60,557 bases of DNA from Prevotella sp. (lineage in GTDB: Bacteria > Bacteroidota > Bacteroidia > Bacteroidales > Bacteroidaceae), in NCBI GenBank assembly GCA_024697645.1, contig JAILFH010000082.1, positions 1 through 60,557 on the forward strand. Direction: 5' to 3'. Below, one piece after another: positions 51,552 to 60,194 of the stretch. A model generated the notes under the pieces. That model was not told the DNA's origin. It was given only the letters and a program-made list of their open reading frames with translations, and searched no databases. Numbering within the stretch: position 1 is the first letter of the stretch; every line of letters begins with the position of its first letter. The position numbers and the translations under genes were made by a program.

Positions 51552-54500
51552 ATGAAGAAAAATGTTCTTTGGCTCTCGATGAGAGCATGCTTGACTATTG
51601 TTTTCTTGCTGATGGCAGTTGTTGTCAATGCTCAGAATTCAATAGTTAAAGGTACTGTCGTGGACCAATTCGGAGAACCAGTTATCGGTGCTACCGTAAA
51701 AGTCTTTGGTTCTGCTTCAGGTACAGTTACTGACTTGGACGGTAACTTCTCTGTCAGCGTTCCTGCACAAGGAAAACTGGAAGTCTCTTACATTGGTTTT
51801 ACCACTCAGACCATTGAGGTCGACGGTCAGCAGACCGTTCAGGTAACTATGCAGGAGAGTAACAAGAGCCTCGACGAGGTCGTGGTTACCGCTCTGGGTA
51901 TCAAGCGTCAGGGCCGTTCGCTCGGTTATTCTACCACTCAGGTAGGTGGTGAGGAATTGGCACTTGCTCGTGACCCGAACCTCGGTAACGCTCTCACCGG
52001 TAAGGTTGCTGGTGTGTCAGTAGCAGGAAACGCTACGGGTTCTACAGGATCTTCACGTGTGATCATCCGTGGTAATGCTTCTCTGACCGGAAACAACATG
52101 CCATTGTACGTCATCGACGGTGTTCCCTTCGACAATACCAACCAGGGTTCTGCAGGTATGTGGGGTGGTAACGATATGGGTGATGGTCTTTCCAACATCA
52201 ACGCCGATGATATCGAGAGCATCCAGGTGCTGAAGGGTGCTGCCGCTTCTGCACTTTATGGTTATCGTGGTGGTAATGGTGCTATCCTTATTACAACCAA
52301 GAGTGGTAAGAAGGGTAAGACCGTAATCGAAGTGAACGAGAACCTCACTTTCAACTCAATCTACGACTATCGCGAATGGCAGGACCAGTTCGGTATTGGT
52401 CTTGAGGGTGTGAAGCCTACATCAGCCACAGCAGCCAAGCAGGCTGAGAGCAACAGCTGGGGTGCCGCTTTGGACGGCAGCGACGCTGTGAACTTCCTGG
52501 GCAACACCTATAAATATTCAAATGTCGACAACTGGAAGAACTTCTATCGCACAGGCGTCACCACAAACACATCTGCTGCTATCAGCGGTGCTTCTGACGC
52601 TGTGACTTATCGTTTCGGTGCTTCCTACAACAAGGAGACCTCTATCCTCCCGAACGCAGGCAACCGTCAACTCGGTTTCAACATGAACACTCAGTATCAG
52701 ATTCTGAAGAACCTGACCGCTACCGTCACTGGTAACTACGTGTTCGACAAGTCTAATGGTCGTTCGAACCTTTCTGATGGTAATGGTAACACCAACGCCT
52801 CTCTGATCTATCGCGGTAACTCTTTCGACGTTCGCTGGATGGAAGGTGCTAAGGACTGGGGTACCAACGAGGATGGAAGTGAAATGATTGGTGGTACCAA
52901 CGTTTACTTCAATAACCCCTATTGGCTGCAGTATCGCAAGACCAACAATATGGACCGCAACCGTCTGACTGGTTCTGTGACCCTCCGTTGGGACATCACC
53001 GACTTCCTGTATTTGCAGGGTGCTGCTCAGCGTGACGGCTACAACATTGAGTTCAAGCAGGTTCAGCCCATCGGTGCTGCTGCCGACCCCAATGGTTATC
53101 TGACTGAATACAGCAAGAACTTCTATGAGACCAACTTCAACTTCCTGCTCGGTTTCGACAAGGCATTCGGCGACTTCACCGTTGGTGCTACATTCGGTGG
53201 AAACAAGCAGAGCAACGTGACCAAGTACTTCTACACCTCTAATGGTGGTCGTCCTTTCACAGTTGACGGACTTTGGTCAGTTAACAATATCACCGCTTCT
53301 GGTCAGGCTCCTTCGAAGGTCTACCAGCGCTATAAGGTTAACTCTCTCTATGGAACCGTAGACCTCGGTTGGAAGAACCAACTCTTCTTGAACTTCACAG
53401 GTCGTAACGACTGGTTCTCTACTCTGGCTGACGACAGCAACAGTTACTTCTATCCCTCAGCAACAGCATCTTGGGTGTTCACCGACACATTCCGTGACAA
53501 CCTTCCTGAGGCATTCGAGTTCGGTAAGATCCGTATCGGCTATGCATTCGCATCTAACGGAACAACTCCTTACCAGAACCTGCTGCTCTATCAACTCCGC
53601 AACTACACAGTCAACGGTCAGCAGACTGCTACCCAGAACAACGGTAACACTTATCCTAACGCAGGCCTGAAGCCCGTTAAGATCACTGAAAAGGAAATCG
53701 GTCTTAACCTGTCGTTCTGGCAGAACCGCCTGACCTTCGATATGGCTTACTATATCAAGAAGACCACCGACGACATCGCTCAGGTTTCTACCTCTTCGGC
53801 ATCTGGTTATAGCGCAATGGTTGCCAACGTTGGTGAAATCCAGAACAATGGTTTCGAGTTCATGGTCGATGCTTATCCCGTGAAGACGAAGGACTTCTCT
53901 TGGAACACCACTCTCAACTTCGCTTACAACAATTCTGAGGTGAAGTATCTCGGTGAGGGCGTTGATCGCCTGTCGATCTCTGGCGCTCAGTCACGTAGCG
54001 GCAACGTCTACATCTACAACATCGTAGGTTCTTCCTATGGCGAGATCATCGGTTACGAATACAAGAGAAACGACGCTGGCCAACTCCTGCTGAAGGACGG
54101 TATGCCTCAGCGTGGCGATCAGGTCAGCCTTGGTAACGGCGTCTACAAGTGGACTGGTGGTTGGAGAAACTCGTTCCAGTACAAGAACTTCAACCTGAGT
54201 TTCCTGCTCGATGCTAAGTTCGGTGCTAAGATCTTCTCTGGTACAAACTATCAACTCTACTACTATGGTATGCACGAGGAGACCCTCAATGGCCGTACTG
54301 CTTCTAACCCCGTTGGTTCAATCACCGTTGATGGTATTGACGAGGCTACTGGCGCTCAGAACACCACAGCCGTTTCTTCTTACGACTACTATCGCGCTAT
54401 CTGCAACAACAGCATTGGCGAGGAATTTGTCTACGACGCTTCCTTCATCAAACTGCGCGAACTCTCCTTCGGTTACAACTTCAAGGATCTCATCAAGAAT

Positions 54501-54680
54501 GTTCCCTTCATCCAGGATCTCAGCGTCTCTATCGTTGCACGTAACCTCCTGACTCTCATGAAGCACACACCGAACATCGATCCGGAGTCTTCTCTGAACA
54601 ATACCAACGGCCAGGGTCTTGAGTTGAATGGTTATCCCACAACTCGCAACATTGGTTTCAACGTAAATGTTAAGTTCTAA
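51552..54680 (+). CDS. SusC/RagA family TonB-linked outer-membrane transporter
   Basis: A 1042-residue transporter: signal peptide (about 1-27), a carboxypeptidase-regulatory-like domain (about 30-110, GTVVDQFGEPVIGATVKVFG), a TonB-dependent plug (about 115-230, with SLDEVVVTALG at the start) and a beta-barrel ending in an aromatic residue (NVNVKF). It imports glycan oligomers with SusD. The genes use GGT, GCT and CGT codons more than their neighbours, as highly expressed Bacteroidetes genes do. The substrate is not readable from sequence. Confidence 0.95.
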   Translation: MKKNVLWLSMRACLTIVFLLMAVVVNAQNSIVKGTVVDQFGEPVIGATVKVFGSASGTVTDLDGNFSVSVPAQGKLEVSYIGFTTQTIEVDGQQTVQVTMQESNKSLDEVVVTALGIKRQGRSLGYSTTQVGGEELALARDPNLGNALTGKVAGVSVAGNATGSTGSSRVIIRGNASLTGNNMPLYVIDGVPFDNTNQGSAGMWGGNDMGDGLSNINADDIESIQVLKGAAASALYGYRGGNGAILITTKSGKKGKTVIEVNENLTFNSIYDYREWQDQFGIGLEGVKPTSATAAKQAESNSWGAALDGSDAVNFLGNTYKYSNVDNWKNFYRTGVTTNTSAAISGASDAVTYRFGASYNKETSILPNAGNRQLGFNMNTQYQILKNLTATVTGNYVFDKSNGRSNLSDGNGNTNASLIYRGNSFDVRWMEGAKDWGTNEDGSEMIGGTNVYFNNPYWLQYRKTNNMDRNRLTGSVTLRWDITDFLYLQGAAQRDGYNIEFKQVQPIGAAADPNGYLTEYSKNFYETNFNFLLGFDKAFGDFTVGATFGGNKQSNVTKYFYTSNGGRPFTVDGLWSVNNITASGQAPSKVYQRYKVNSLYGTVDLGWKNQLFLNFTGRNDWFSTLADDSNSYFYPSATASWVFTDTFRDNLPEAFEFGKIRIGYAFASNGTTPYQNLLLYQLRNYTVNGQQTATQNNGNTYPNAGLKPVKITEKEIGLNLSFWQNRLTFDMAYYIKKTTDDIAQVSTSSASGYSAMVANVGEIQNNGFEFMVDAYPVKTKDFSWNTTLNFAYNNSEVKYLGEGVDRLSISGAQSRSGNVYIYNIVGSSYGEIIGYEYKRNDAGQLLLKDGMPQRGDQVSLGNGVYKWTGGWRNSFQYKNFNLSFLLDAKFGAKIFSGTNYQLYYYGMHEETLNGRTASNPVGSITVDGIDEATGAQNTTAVSSYDYYRAICNNSIGEEFVYDASFIKLRELSFGYNFKDLIKNVPFIQDLSVSIVARNLLTLMKHTPNIDPESSLNNTNGQGLELNGYPTTRNIGFNVNVKF

Positions 54681-54701
54681 CTCTTAAAAACCGATAAAAC
54701 A

Positions 54702-56378
54702 ATGAAAAAATTTAAATATTTAGCAATGGTTTCTTTGGCCGCCCTGGGTATGACGAGTTGTGGCGACTTCGGAGACACTAATATCGACCCAGAGCACCTC
54801 AATGAGGGTAATGTTCCCTATGAGATGATCTTCTCGAATGCACAGCATCAGGCTCTGGGTTCCGACTGGGATATGTGGCGTACGGGCAGCATCTATGCTG
54901 CTCAGTGGACACAGCAACTTTCTTCCATCGACTGGTGGGACTGGTACGGACGCTATGAGTGGAGTGACGGCTATTCGGCTTCGTTCTGGGATACGTTCAG
55001 CAGCGATCGTGGTGCTATGCGCGACGTAACGACTTGCTACGACCTCTGGAAGGACACCGAGGGCAGAGAACTCGACTACAACATCGCTCGCGTCATGCGC
55101 ATCTATGCATTTGCTAAGATGTCCGACCTCTATGGCGACATCCCTTATTCTCAGGCCGGTCGCCCTGCTCTCTATTCTTATCCTGTCTACGACACTCAGG
55201 AGGACATTTATAAGAGCATGCTCGCTGAACTCGATGAGGCTCAGGCCAATCTTGGAAGCGGAACTGCAACAATGGGTGAGCACGACCTCTATTTCCAGGG
55301 TGATGCTGCGAAGTGGAAGAAGTTTGCCAACTCTCTGATGCTCCGTCTAGCTATGCGTCTGGTGAAGGTCGACGCTGCTACAGCCAAGACCTATGCTGCA
55401 AAGGCTCTCGCCAATGGCGTTCAGACTTCTATCGACGACAACGTGAAACTCGATCACGCTGGTGGTGTAACAACCAACGACTCTGCTGAGCCCTTCGCAA
55501 AGATCCACGCTCATGAGGACCGTGAGTTCTACGTCGCTACAACGCTCGTTGACATGCTGAAGGCTACCAACGACCCGCGTCTCGGCCTGATCTGCGCCGT
55601 TGTTCCCACACAGGACGGCAAGCAGTACACCGACATCCAGAAGAACTCTGCTGGCACTTGGACTGAGGCTGACTATGGCGACATGAGTTTCGCTGCTCAG
55701 CGCGGTATGCCCGTTGGCGGTTACAACAACAATAGCGCTTCTCAGTACTTCGTTGGTCAGGTAGATGCAGACTTCCAGAATGCTGACTTCCTTGCCAACT
55801 ACGGTGCTTACATTTCTTCACCGAACCGCGCTACCTATTGCGACCCCACAGGTCCTACGTTCATCGTAACCTACGCTCAGACTTGCTTCCTCCTTGCTGA
55901 GGCTGCACAGCGTGGCTACATCAGCGGTTCTGCTGAGAGTTACTACAACAAGGGCGTGACCGCTGCCTTCGAGCAGTTTGAGCAATTCCCTGCTTACGCT
56001 TATGCACTTGCCGCTCTGAATGCTGACGCAACTGTAGGTATCGCTGGCGGTACACTCGCTCAGTATGCTGCTGCTTACCTTGCTGCTAATCCGTTCAATT
56101 CAAGCAAGGCCCTCGAGCAGATCAACACTCAGTACTACATCACCACCTTCGGTGATCCTCATGAGGTATTTGCTAACTGGCGTCGTTCGGGCTATCCCGA
56201 GCTGACTCCTGCTCCTATGGCTGCTCTCGATGCTGCTTGCGCTACCGACGGTTCAATTCCACGTCGTTTCCGCTATCCGTCATCTGAGGCACAGATCAAC
56301 GCTACCAACTACAACGCTGCTGTTTCCAACATGGGTGGCGACACCTTCGGAACACGTGTTTGGTGGGATGCTAAGTAA
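54702..56378 (+). CDS. SusD/RagB family nutrient-binding lipoprotein
   Basis: A 558-residue lipoprotein with lipobox GMTSCGDF (Cys20) and a SusD-like helical TPR fold. The sequence type is that often annotated as SusD/RagB-like group 2, with a Trp-rich N-terminal region (IDWWDWYGRYEW). It caps the SusC transporter at the cell surface. It starts 21 bp after susC. No sigma/anti-sigma pair or hybrid two-component regulator accompanies the pair in this window. Confidence 0.92.
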   Translation: MKKFKYLAMVSLAALGMTSCGDFGDTNIDPEHLNEGNVPYEMIFSNAQHQALGSDWDMWRTGSIYAAQWTQQLSSIDWWDWYGRYEWSDGYSASFWDTFSSDRGAMRDVTTCYDLWKDTEGRELDYNIARVMRIYAFAKMSDLYGDIPYSQAGRPALYSYPVYDTQEDIYKSMLAELDEAQANLGSGTATMGEHDLYFQGDAAKWKKFANSLMLRLAMRLVKVDAATAKTYAAKALANGVQTSIDDNVKLDHAGGVTTNDSAEPFAKIHAHEDREFYVATTLVDMLKATNDPRLGLICAVVPTQDGKQYTDIQKNSAGTWTEADYGDMSFAAQRGMPVGGYNNNSASQYFVGQVDADFQNADFLANYGAYISSPNRATYCDPTGPTFIVTYAQTCFLLAEAAQRGYISGSAESYYNKGVTAAFEQFEQFPAYAYALAALNADATVGIAGGTLAQYAAAYLAANPFNSSKALEQINTQYYITTFGDPHEVFANWRRSGYPELTPAPMAALDAACATDGSIPRRFRYPSSEAQINATNYNAAVSNMGGDTFGTRVWWDAK

Positions 56379-57134
56379 TCGACTCCGATTCTAATCCGAA
56401 ATAGGGCTGTTGGGCTTTCGTCCAGCAGCCTTTTTTCTTAAACCTCTGTTCCCCAACTATTTATGTTGTATCACTAAACTATCACTTTGAAAGTTCAAGG
56501 GTTCAATGCGCTACGCGCGTTATGAGTGGTTATGACTAGTTATGAGTAGTTATGAGTAGTCGGCGGAGCCAAATAAACGGAAAAAGCAGAAATGTGCGCA
56601 AGCGTGTTAAGTATTCCTTCAGGGCAATATTTTCGCCCATTTTCCGTTAAAAAGGTAAGCGGCCTAAGCCCAAGGGGATTCAGAAGACCATTTGAGTTCT
56701 TTGAAGACAACCTTTACAACCTTAGACAACTTTGGCGCTCTATATCGCGCCTCTGAAGTGTAATCAAAAAAACGGGCTGAAAGCCCAGAACGCTCATAGC
56801 CCAGGGCAACGCCCTGGGTAGGGAAAGAGAAGGGGACAAGTCGCGCTGTAAGTGCAAAAGATTTATTATCAAGAATTAGCGAATTAGAGATTTTCCCTGC
56901 TGCAGATGAATTATCGAGAATTGCGAATCGGCGCTCTATATCGCCTTTTTTGGGTGATTTTCGGAATTAAAAGATTTCTCGCGAAGCGATATTTGAAGGA
57001 TTTCTAGCCCAAAGGGCTATCTCGAAACTTGAAACATGGAACCGCGCGGAGCGCATTGAACTTTTGAACCTTTGAACTTTTGAACTTTGCGCAAGCAACT
57101 AATCCGTGTAATCCGTGGTTAAAATTATAACAAT
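56379..57134. other. Repeat-filled 0.75-kb gap
   Basis: Contents: susCD terminator (56405-56436), GTTATGAGTA words (56520-56560), half rep1 (56653-56680), rep7 (about 56680-56752), rep5 (56770-56862), rep4 (56863-56950), and 8-bp TTGAACTT words (57055-57095). No gene. Confidence 0.7.
56405..56436 (+). terminator. Terminator of susC/susD
   Basis: GGCTGTTGG (56405-56413) pairs with CCAGCAGCC (56422-56430) with one G-T pair, followed by six T. Confidence 0.9.
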
Positions 57135-58277
57135 ATGAAAAGACTAAGTCTCTTAATCCTCCTGCTTACTGCCTGCTTCTTCAGCGTGGCAGAGGCGCGA
57201 CCTGCTGATGGTCAGAAAGTCATTGAAGTAGCCAAATACGGTGCTAAGGGCAACGGGAAACTATGCACGAAGGCATTGAACAAAGCCATTCAGAAGGCAC
57301 CCGAGGGAGCCATCGTCCACATCCCTGCAGGCAAGTACCTCACGGGCACCATCCATCTGAAGAGCCACATCACGCTCCAGATTGATGAACAGGCAGAGAT
57401 CATCGGTGTCAGCGACCTTGATGCCTACGACCACTATCTGCCCACGAAGGATATGACCCGCTACGATACGGGAGCAGGGGGCGCCAATGCCAACCTCACG
57501 GGCGACGAACGCTGGACCAAGGCCCTCATCCTCGGTCAGAACCTCGTCGACGTCATCATCACGGGCAAGGGGACCATCAACGGGCAGCACGTGGAAGACT
57601 CGCTCGGCGAGGAGTCGATGCGTGGTCCTCATGGCATTCTGATTGCCGAGTCGAGTAATATCCGCATTGAGAATCTGAACATCCACTGCGCCTCCAACTA
57701 CGCTGTGCTCTGCTACGAACTGAAGAACAGCAAGGTCGACGGACTCACCATCTGTGAGGGGTGGGACGGTGTCCACATTCGTGGCTGCGAGAATGTCACC
57801 ATCAGCAATTGCGACATCAAGACGGGCGACGACTGCATCGCTGGAGGCTATTGGAATGGGATGACCATCACCGATTGCAAACTCAACTCTTCGTGCAACG
57901 GCATTCGCATGATTGAACCCAGCACGAACCTCACCATTCAGAACTGCTATATTTATGGTCCAGGCACCTATCCCCATCGCACGAGTCGCGCCCAGCAGCG
58001 CAAGAAATCTCTCTACGGAATTGTCCTCGAGCCTGGTGCGTGGGGCGATGCTCCGGGTCATACGGAGAACGTGGTGATTCGCAATGTTACGATGGATAAT
58101 CTCTTGAGTCCGCTGGTCTATAGCATGGGCGCGAACAACACTTGCTCAGGCCTCTATGTCGATGGGCTGACGGCAACCCACATCACCTATAACACGACCC
58201 CCCTCAACCGTCAGGATTGCGTACGCATGTGGGACAACATCAACTTCAAGAACTATGTCGTGAAAATGGGAGAGTAA
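57135..58277 (+). CDS. GH28-like right-handed beta-helix enzyme
   Basis: A 380-residue exported protein (signal about 1-21) with the pectate-lyase/GH28 beta-helix pattern, starting VAKYGAKGNGKLCTKALNKA. Two of the GH28 aspartate sites look kept: Asp211 in GWDGV (usual NTDG) and Asp232-Asp233 in TGDDCIA. The usual GHG histidine motif reads CNG (254-256), and no R-x-K motif was found. It may be an active polygalacturonase relative with altered specificity or a changed mechanism. It follows the SusC/SusD pair on the same strand but across 750 bp of repeats. Confidence 0.78.
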   Translation: MKRLSLLILLLTACFFSVAEARPADGQKVIEVAKYGAKGNGKLCTKALNKAIQKAPEGAIVHIPAGKYLTGTIHLKSHITLQIDEQAEIIGVSDLDAYDHYLPTKDMTRYDTGAGGANANLTGDERWTKALILGQNLVDVIITGKGTINGQHVEDSLGEESMRGPHGILIAESSNIRIENLNIHCASNYAVLCYELKNSKVDGLTICEGWDGVHIRGCENVTISNCDIKTGDDCIAGGYWNGMTITDCKLNSSCNGIRMIEPSTNLTIQNCYIYGPGTYPHRTSRAQQRKKSLYGIVLEPGAWGDAPGHTENVVIRNVTMDNLLSPLVYSMGANNTCSGLYVDGLTATHITYNTTPLNRQDCVRMWDNINFKNYVVKMGE

Positions 58278-58586
58278 CGGTGGTCTTCGCCCTTTCCAAA
58301 GTAACAAAGTAACAGAGTAAAAAAGTAACAAAGTTTGAGTGTTTCCATTGTGAAGCGGCTTAAGCCAAAGAGGACGCATTGGGATGGGCTTCGCCCAGAA
58401 ATCCTTGAATAATCGCTACGCGAGAAATAATGGCGCTCAATATCGCGCCTCACTGCAGTTGGAAGTCGCACCCACGTATTCCCCTCCTTCGGGGAAGGAG
58501 GGGTGTAGTTGAGCGAAGCGAAACGGGGGGTGGTAGCGGTGTAATTTTCCATTTTCACCTTTCCACTTTCCATTTGCGTTGATTTC
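58278..58586. other. Gap after the GH28-like gene
   Basis: Contents: 8-bp AAAGTAAC words (58297-58332), a degenerate rep1 (58334-58376), the end of rep4 (about 58430-58462) and rep3 (58468-58540). No clear terminator for the GH28-like gene. Confidence 0.65.
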
Positions 58587-58685
58587 CTACGCAAGGCACG
58601 ACGTAACACCGAGCGTGGTTCCGATTGCAGTCAGTATCGCGATAACCGTCTGTATGATGTATTTCCAAAATTCTTTCTTGTCCAT
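58587..58685 (-). CDS. Smalltalk family small protein, copy 2
   Basis: A 32-residue protein identical to copy 1 at residues 1-30, ending LA instead of ML. It begins MDKKEFWKYIIQTV. Nucleotide changes between the two copies are mostly at third positions, which supports real coding. It lies downstream of the HU copy on the minus strand. Confidence 0.85.
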   Translation of the reverse strand: MDKKEFWKYIIQTVIAILTAIGTTLGVTSCLA

Positions 58686-59154
58686 AGTAAGAAGTTTCAA
58701 GTTTCTAAGTTTAAAGTTTCAAGTAAATAGAGGAGAGTGGAGAGAGAATAGTCTTTCTTCTTCAAAAATGTAAATAATTTTCACTACCACTTTTTTTCCA
58801 GAGTTCCAACTCCCTCCCTCTTCAGGGGAGGGATGGGGAGAGGCCTTTTATATAAAGCATATCTTTCTACCTTAGAGAGCATGTGTTTATACCTATATAA
58901 AGCACGTGTTTATACCCCTATAGAGGATACTTTTCGATAGTCGAAAGGATGCTTCTCTATGGTAGAGAGCAATGCCCCCTAGGGTAGAGAGTATTACTCT
59001 CTAGAGGAGCCTCTCCCCCCGCCCTCCCCTTCAGGGAGGGAGCCTGTCCTCTGGCATTTCCTGCTGAGTCATCCTGGCTACCCCCTCCCTACTGGGGAGG
59101 GCTGGGGGTGGGGCCCCTTTCCCCTCCCTACGGGGGAGGGGCTAGGGGTGGGGC
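58686..59154. other. HU-smalltalk spacer, cassette 2
   Basis: Holds the 22-23 bp hairpin array (58851-59003) and GC-rich CCCTCCC palindromes (59018-59152), in the same order as in cassette 1 when read on the minus strand. The part next to the smalltalk start (58686-58850) is shorter than in cassette 1: the rep1, rep7 and rep8 elements present there are missing. Confidence 0.7.
58851..59003 (-). repeat. 22-23 bp tandem hairpin array, copy 2
   Basis: Seven units aligned with 875-1053. The unit with TATAAA-CACGTGC-TTTATA is identical in both arrays, while others show paired changes: the first unit has AGAGAG/CTCTCT where copy 1 has CGGAG/CTCCG. The adjacent-unit hairpin TTTATA-TAGG-TATAAA is perfect here. 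Confidence 0.8.
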
Positions 59155-59580
59155 TTATTCCACCGCATTCTCCGGCGTCTCCTCACAGGTGATACCATCG
59201 AGGAAGACACGGTTGCGAACGCCGCCGCTGGCACTGGTCCAGTGAGTCTCAGGCTGGAAGTTGATGCGCGAGCCGACCACATGCTTGGCTGCAGTGAACT
59301 CACGGGCGGTCTCTGCCGGCTTGGTCTTGAGGCCCACCTTGAACGAGCCGAAGCCATCGAGCTTGATGCGGTAACCTTCACCGAGCCAGAGGCTCATCAC
59401 GACGACGAGTTCATCGAGAACGGCGAGCACGTCCGACTTCTTAACAGACACGTTCTGCTGGATCTGGTCGGCGAGCGTCTTCGTGTCCTTGATGCCGCTG
59501 ACGAGTGCACGAGCATACCACATTCCCTTGTGGGTAGAGGTCGTGCGATTGTCCTGATAAAGTTTGTATTTTACTGCCAT
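59155..59580 (-). CDS. HU-like DNA-binding protein, copy 2
   Basis: A 141-residue protein identical to copy 1 (354-779). The coding sequences differ at 13 positions by eye count, all third-codon and synonymous. Upstream it has the same AATTAC-rich 60-bp block, but a rep2 element (59625-59742) stands between that block and the start codon. Identical protein with diverged DNA means selection or exchange is holding the amino acid sequence. Confidence 0.9.
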   Translation of the reverse strand: MAVKYKLYQDNRTTSTHKGMWYARALVSGIKDTKTLADQIQQNVSVKKSDVLAVLDELVVVMSLWLGEGYRIKLDGFGSFKVGLKTKPAETAREFTAAKHVVGSRINFQPETHWTSASGGVRNRVFLDGITCEETPENAVE

Positions 59581-60051
59581 AGTACTGATAAAGTTTTTTA
59601 AGAAGCCTCTCCCCCGCCCCCTTGCCCCCTTTGTTCTTAGCGTCTTCTGCTTCGACTTGGGCTTCGCCAGTCTTGCAGGAGCCGAGAACTGCACCCTTAG
59701 GCGGCGCCGAAGATTATCAATCTTCTTCTTGCCTAGACCTGCAGGGAAGGGAGTTTGTCCTCTGAAAAGAGGCTGGGGGTTGGCTTGGGTTAGTAATTAA
59801 TTTAGTTAGTAATTAAAGTTTGTAATTAGAGGAGAGTGGAGAGAGGAGAGAGATTACCATATCCTGCTGTCTTTTAGACACGGATTACACGGATCTTCAC
59901 GTATTTTTTAATGTCACGGATTTCCGTTCACCGATGTTTGGGCTTTGCCCATCCCATTCTCAACACCTCTCAACACCTCTCAACAGAGCGAGGCTGAAGC
60001 CCCTTGGGCTTAGGCCGCTTCCCCTCGTAAGGGGAACGCTCAAACTTTGGG
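59581..60051. other. Leader region of HU cassette 2
   Basis: Contents: rep2 (59625-59742), the block shared with 233-300 (59757-59820), rep8-like words (about 59875-59935) and rep1 (59999-60045), then the A-block. No gene. Confidence 0.7.
59625..59742 (+). repeat. rep2 element beside HU copy 2
   Basis: Same layout as 1690-1803, with the stem changed to GAAGAT-TATCA-ATCTTC (59710-59726). It is absent at the matching place in cassette 1 (about 312-335), which therefore looks like the empty state of the site. Confidence 0.75.
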
Positions 60052-60194
60052 TTTAGAGGTTTCGGAATTTCGTTTCGCTGCATCGACGTTGAGCGTCCTC
60101 GCGGTCGAGAGTGGAAGTCAGTTCCTAGTCGGTTTGCAAGCGTCCTTGCTTGCCGAGCGCACTTGCTTTGGGATCCTGCAGACAATCCTTCTGC
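60052..60194 (-). repeat. A-block, copy 2
   Basis: Reverse complement of 1-143, with one mismatch seen by eye. The similarity continues exactly to window position 1, so the shared block could extend further than can be seen. Confidence 0.8.
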
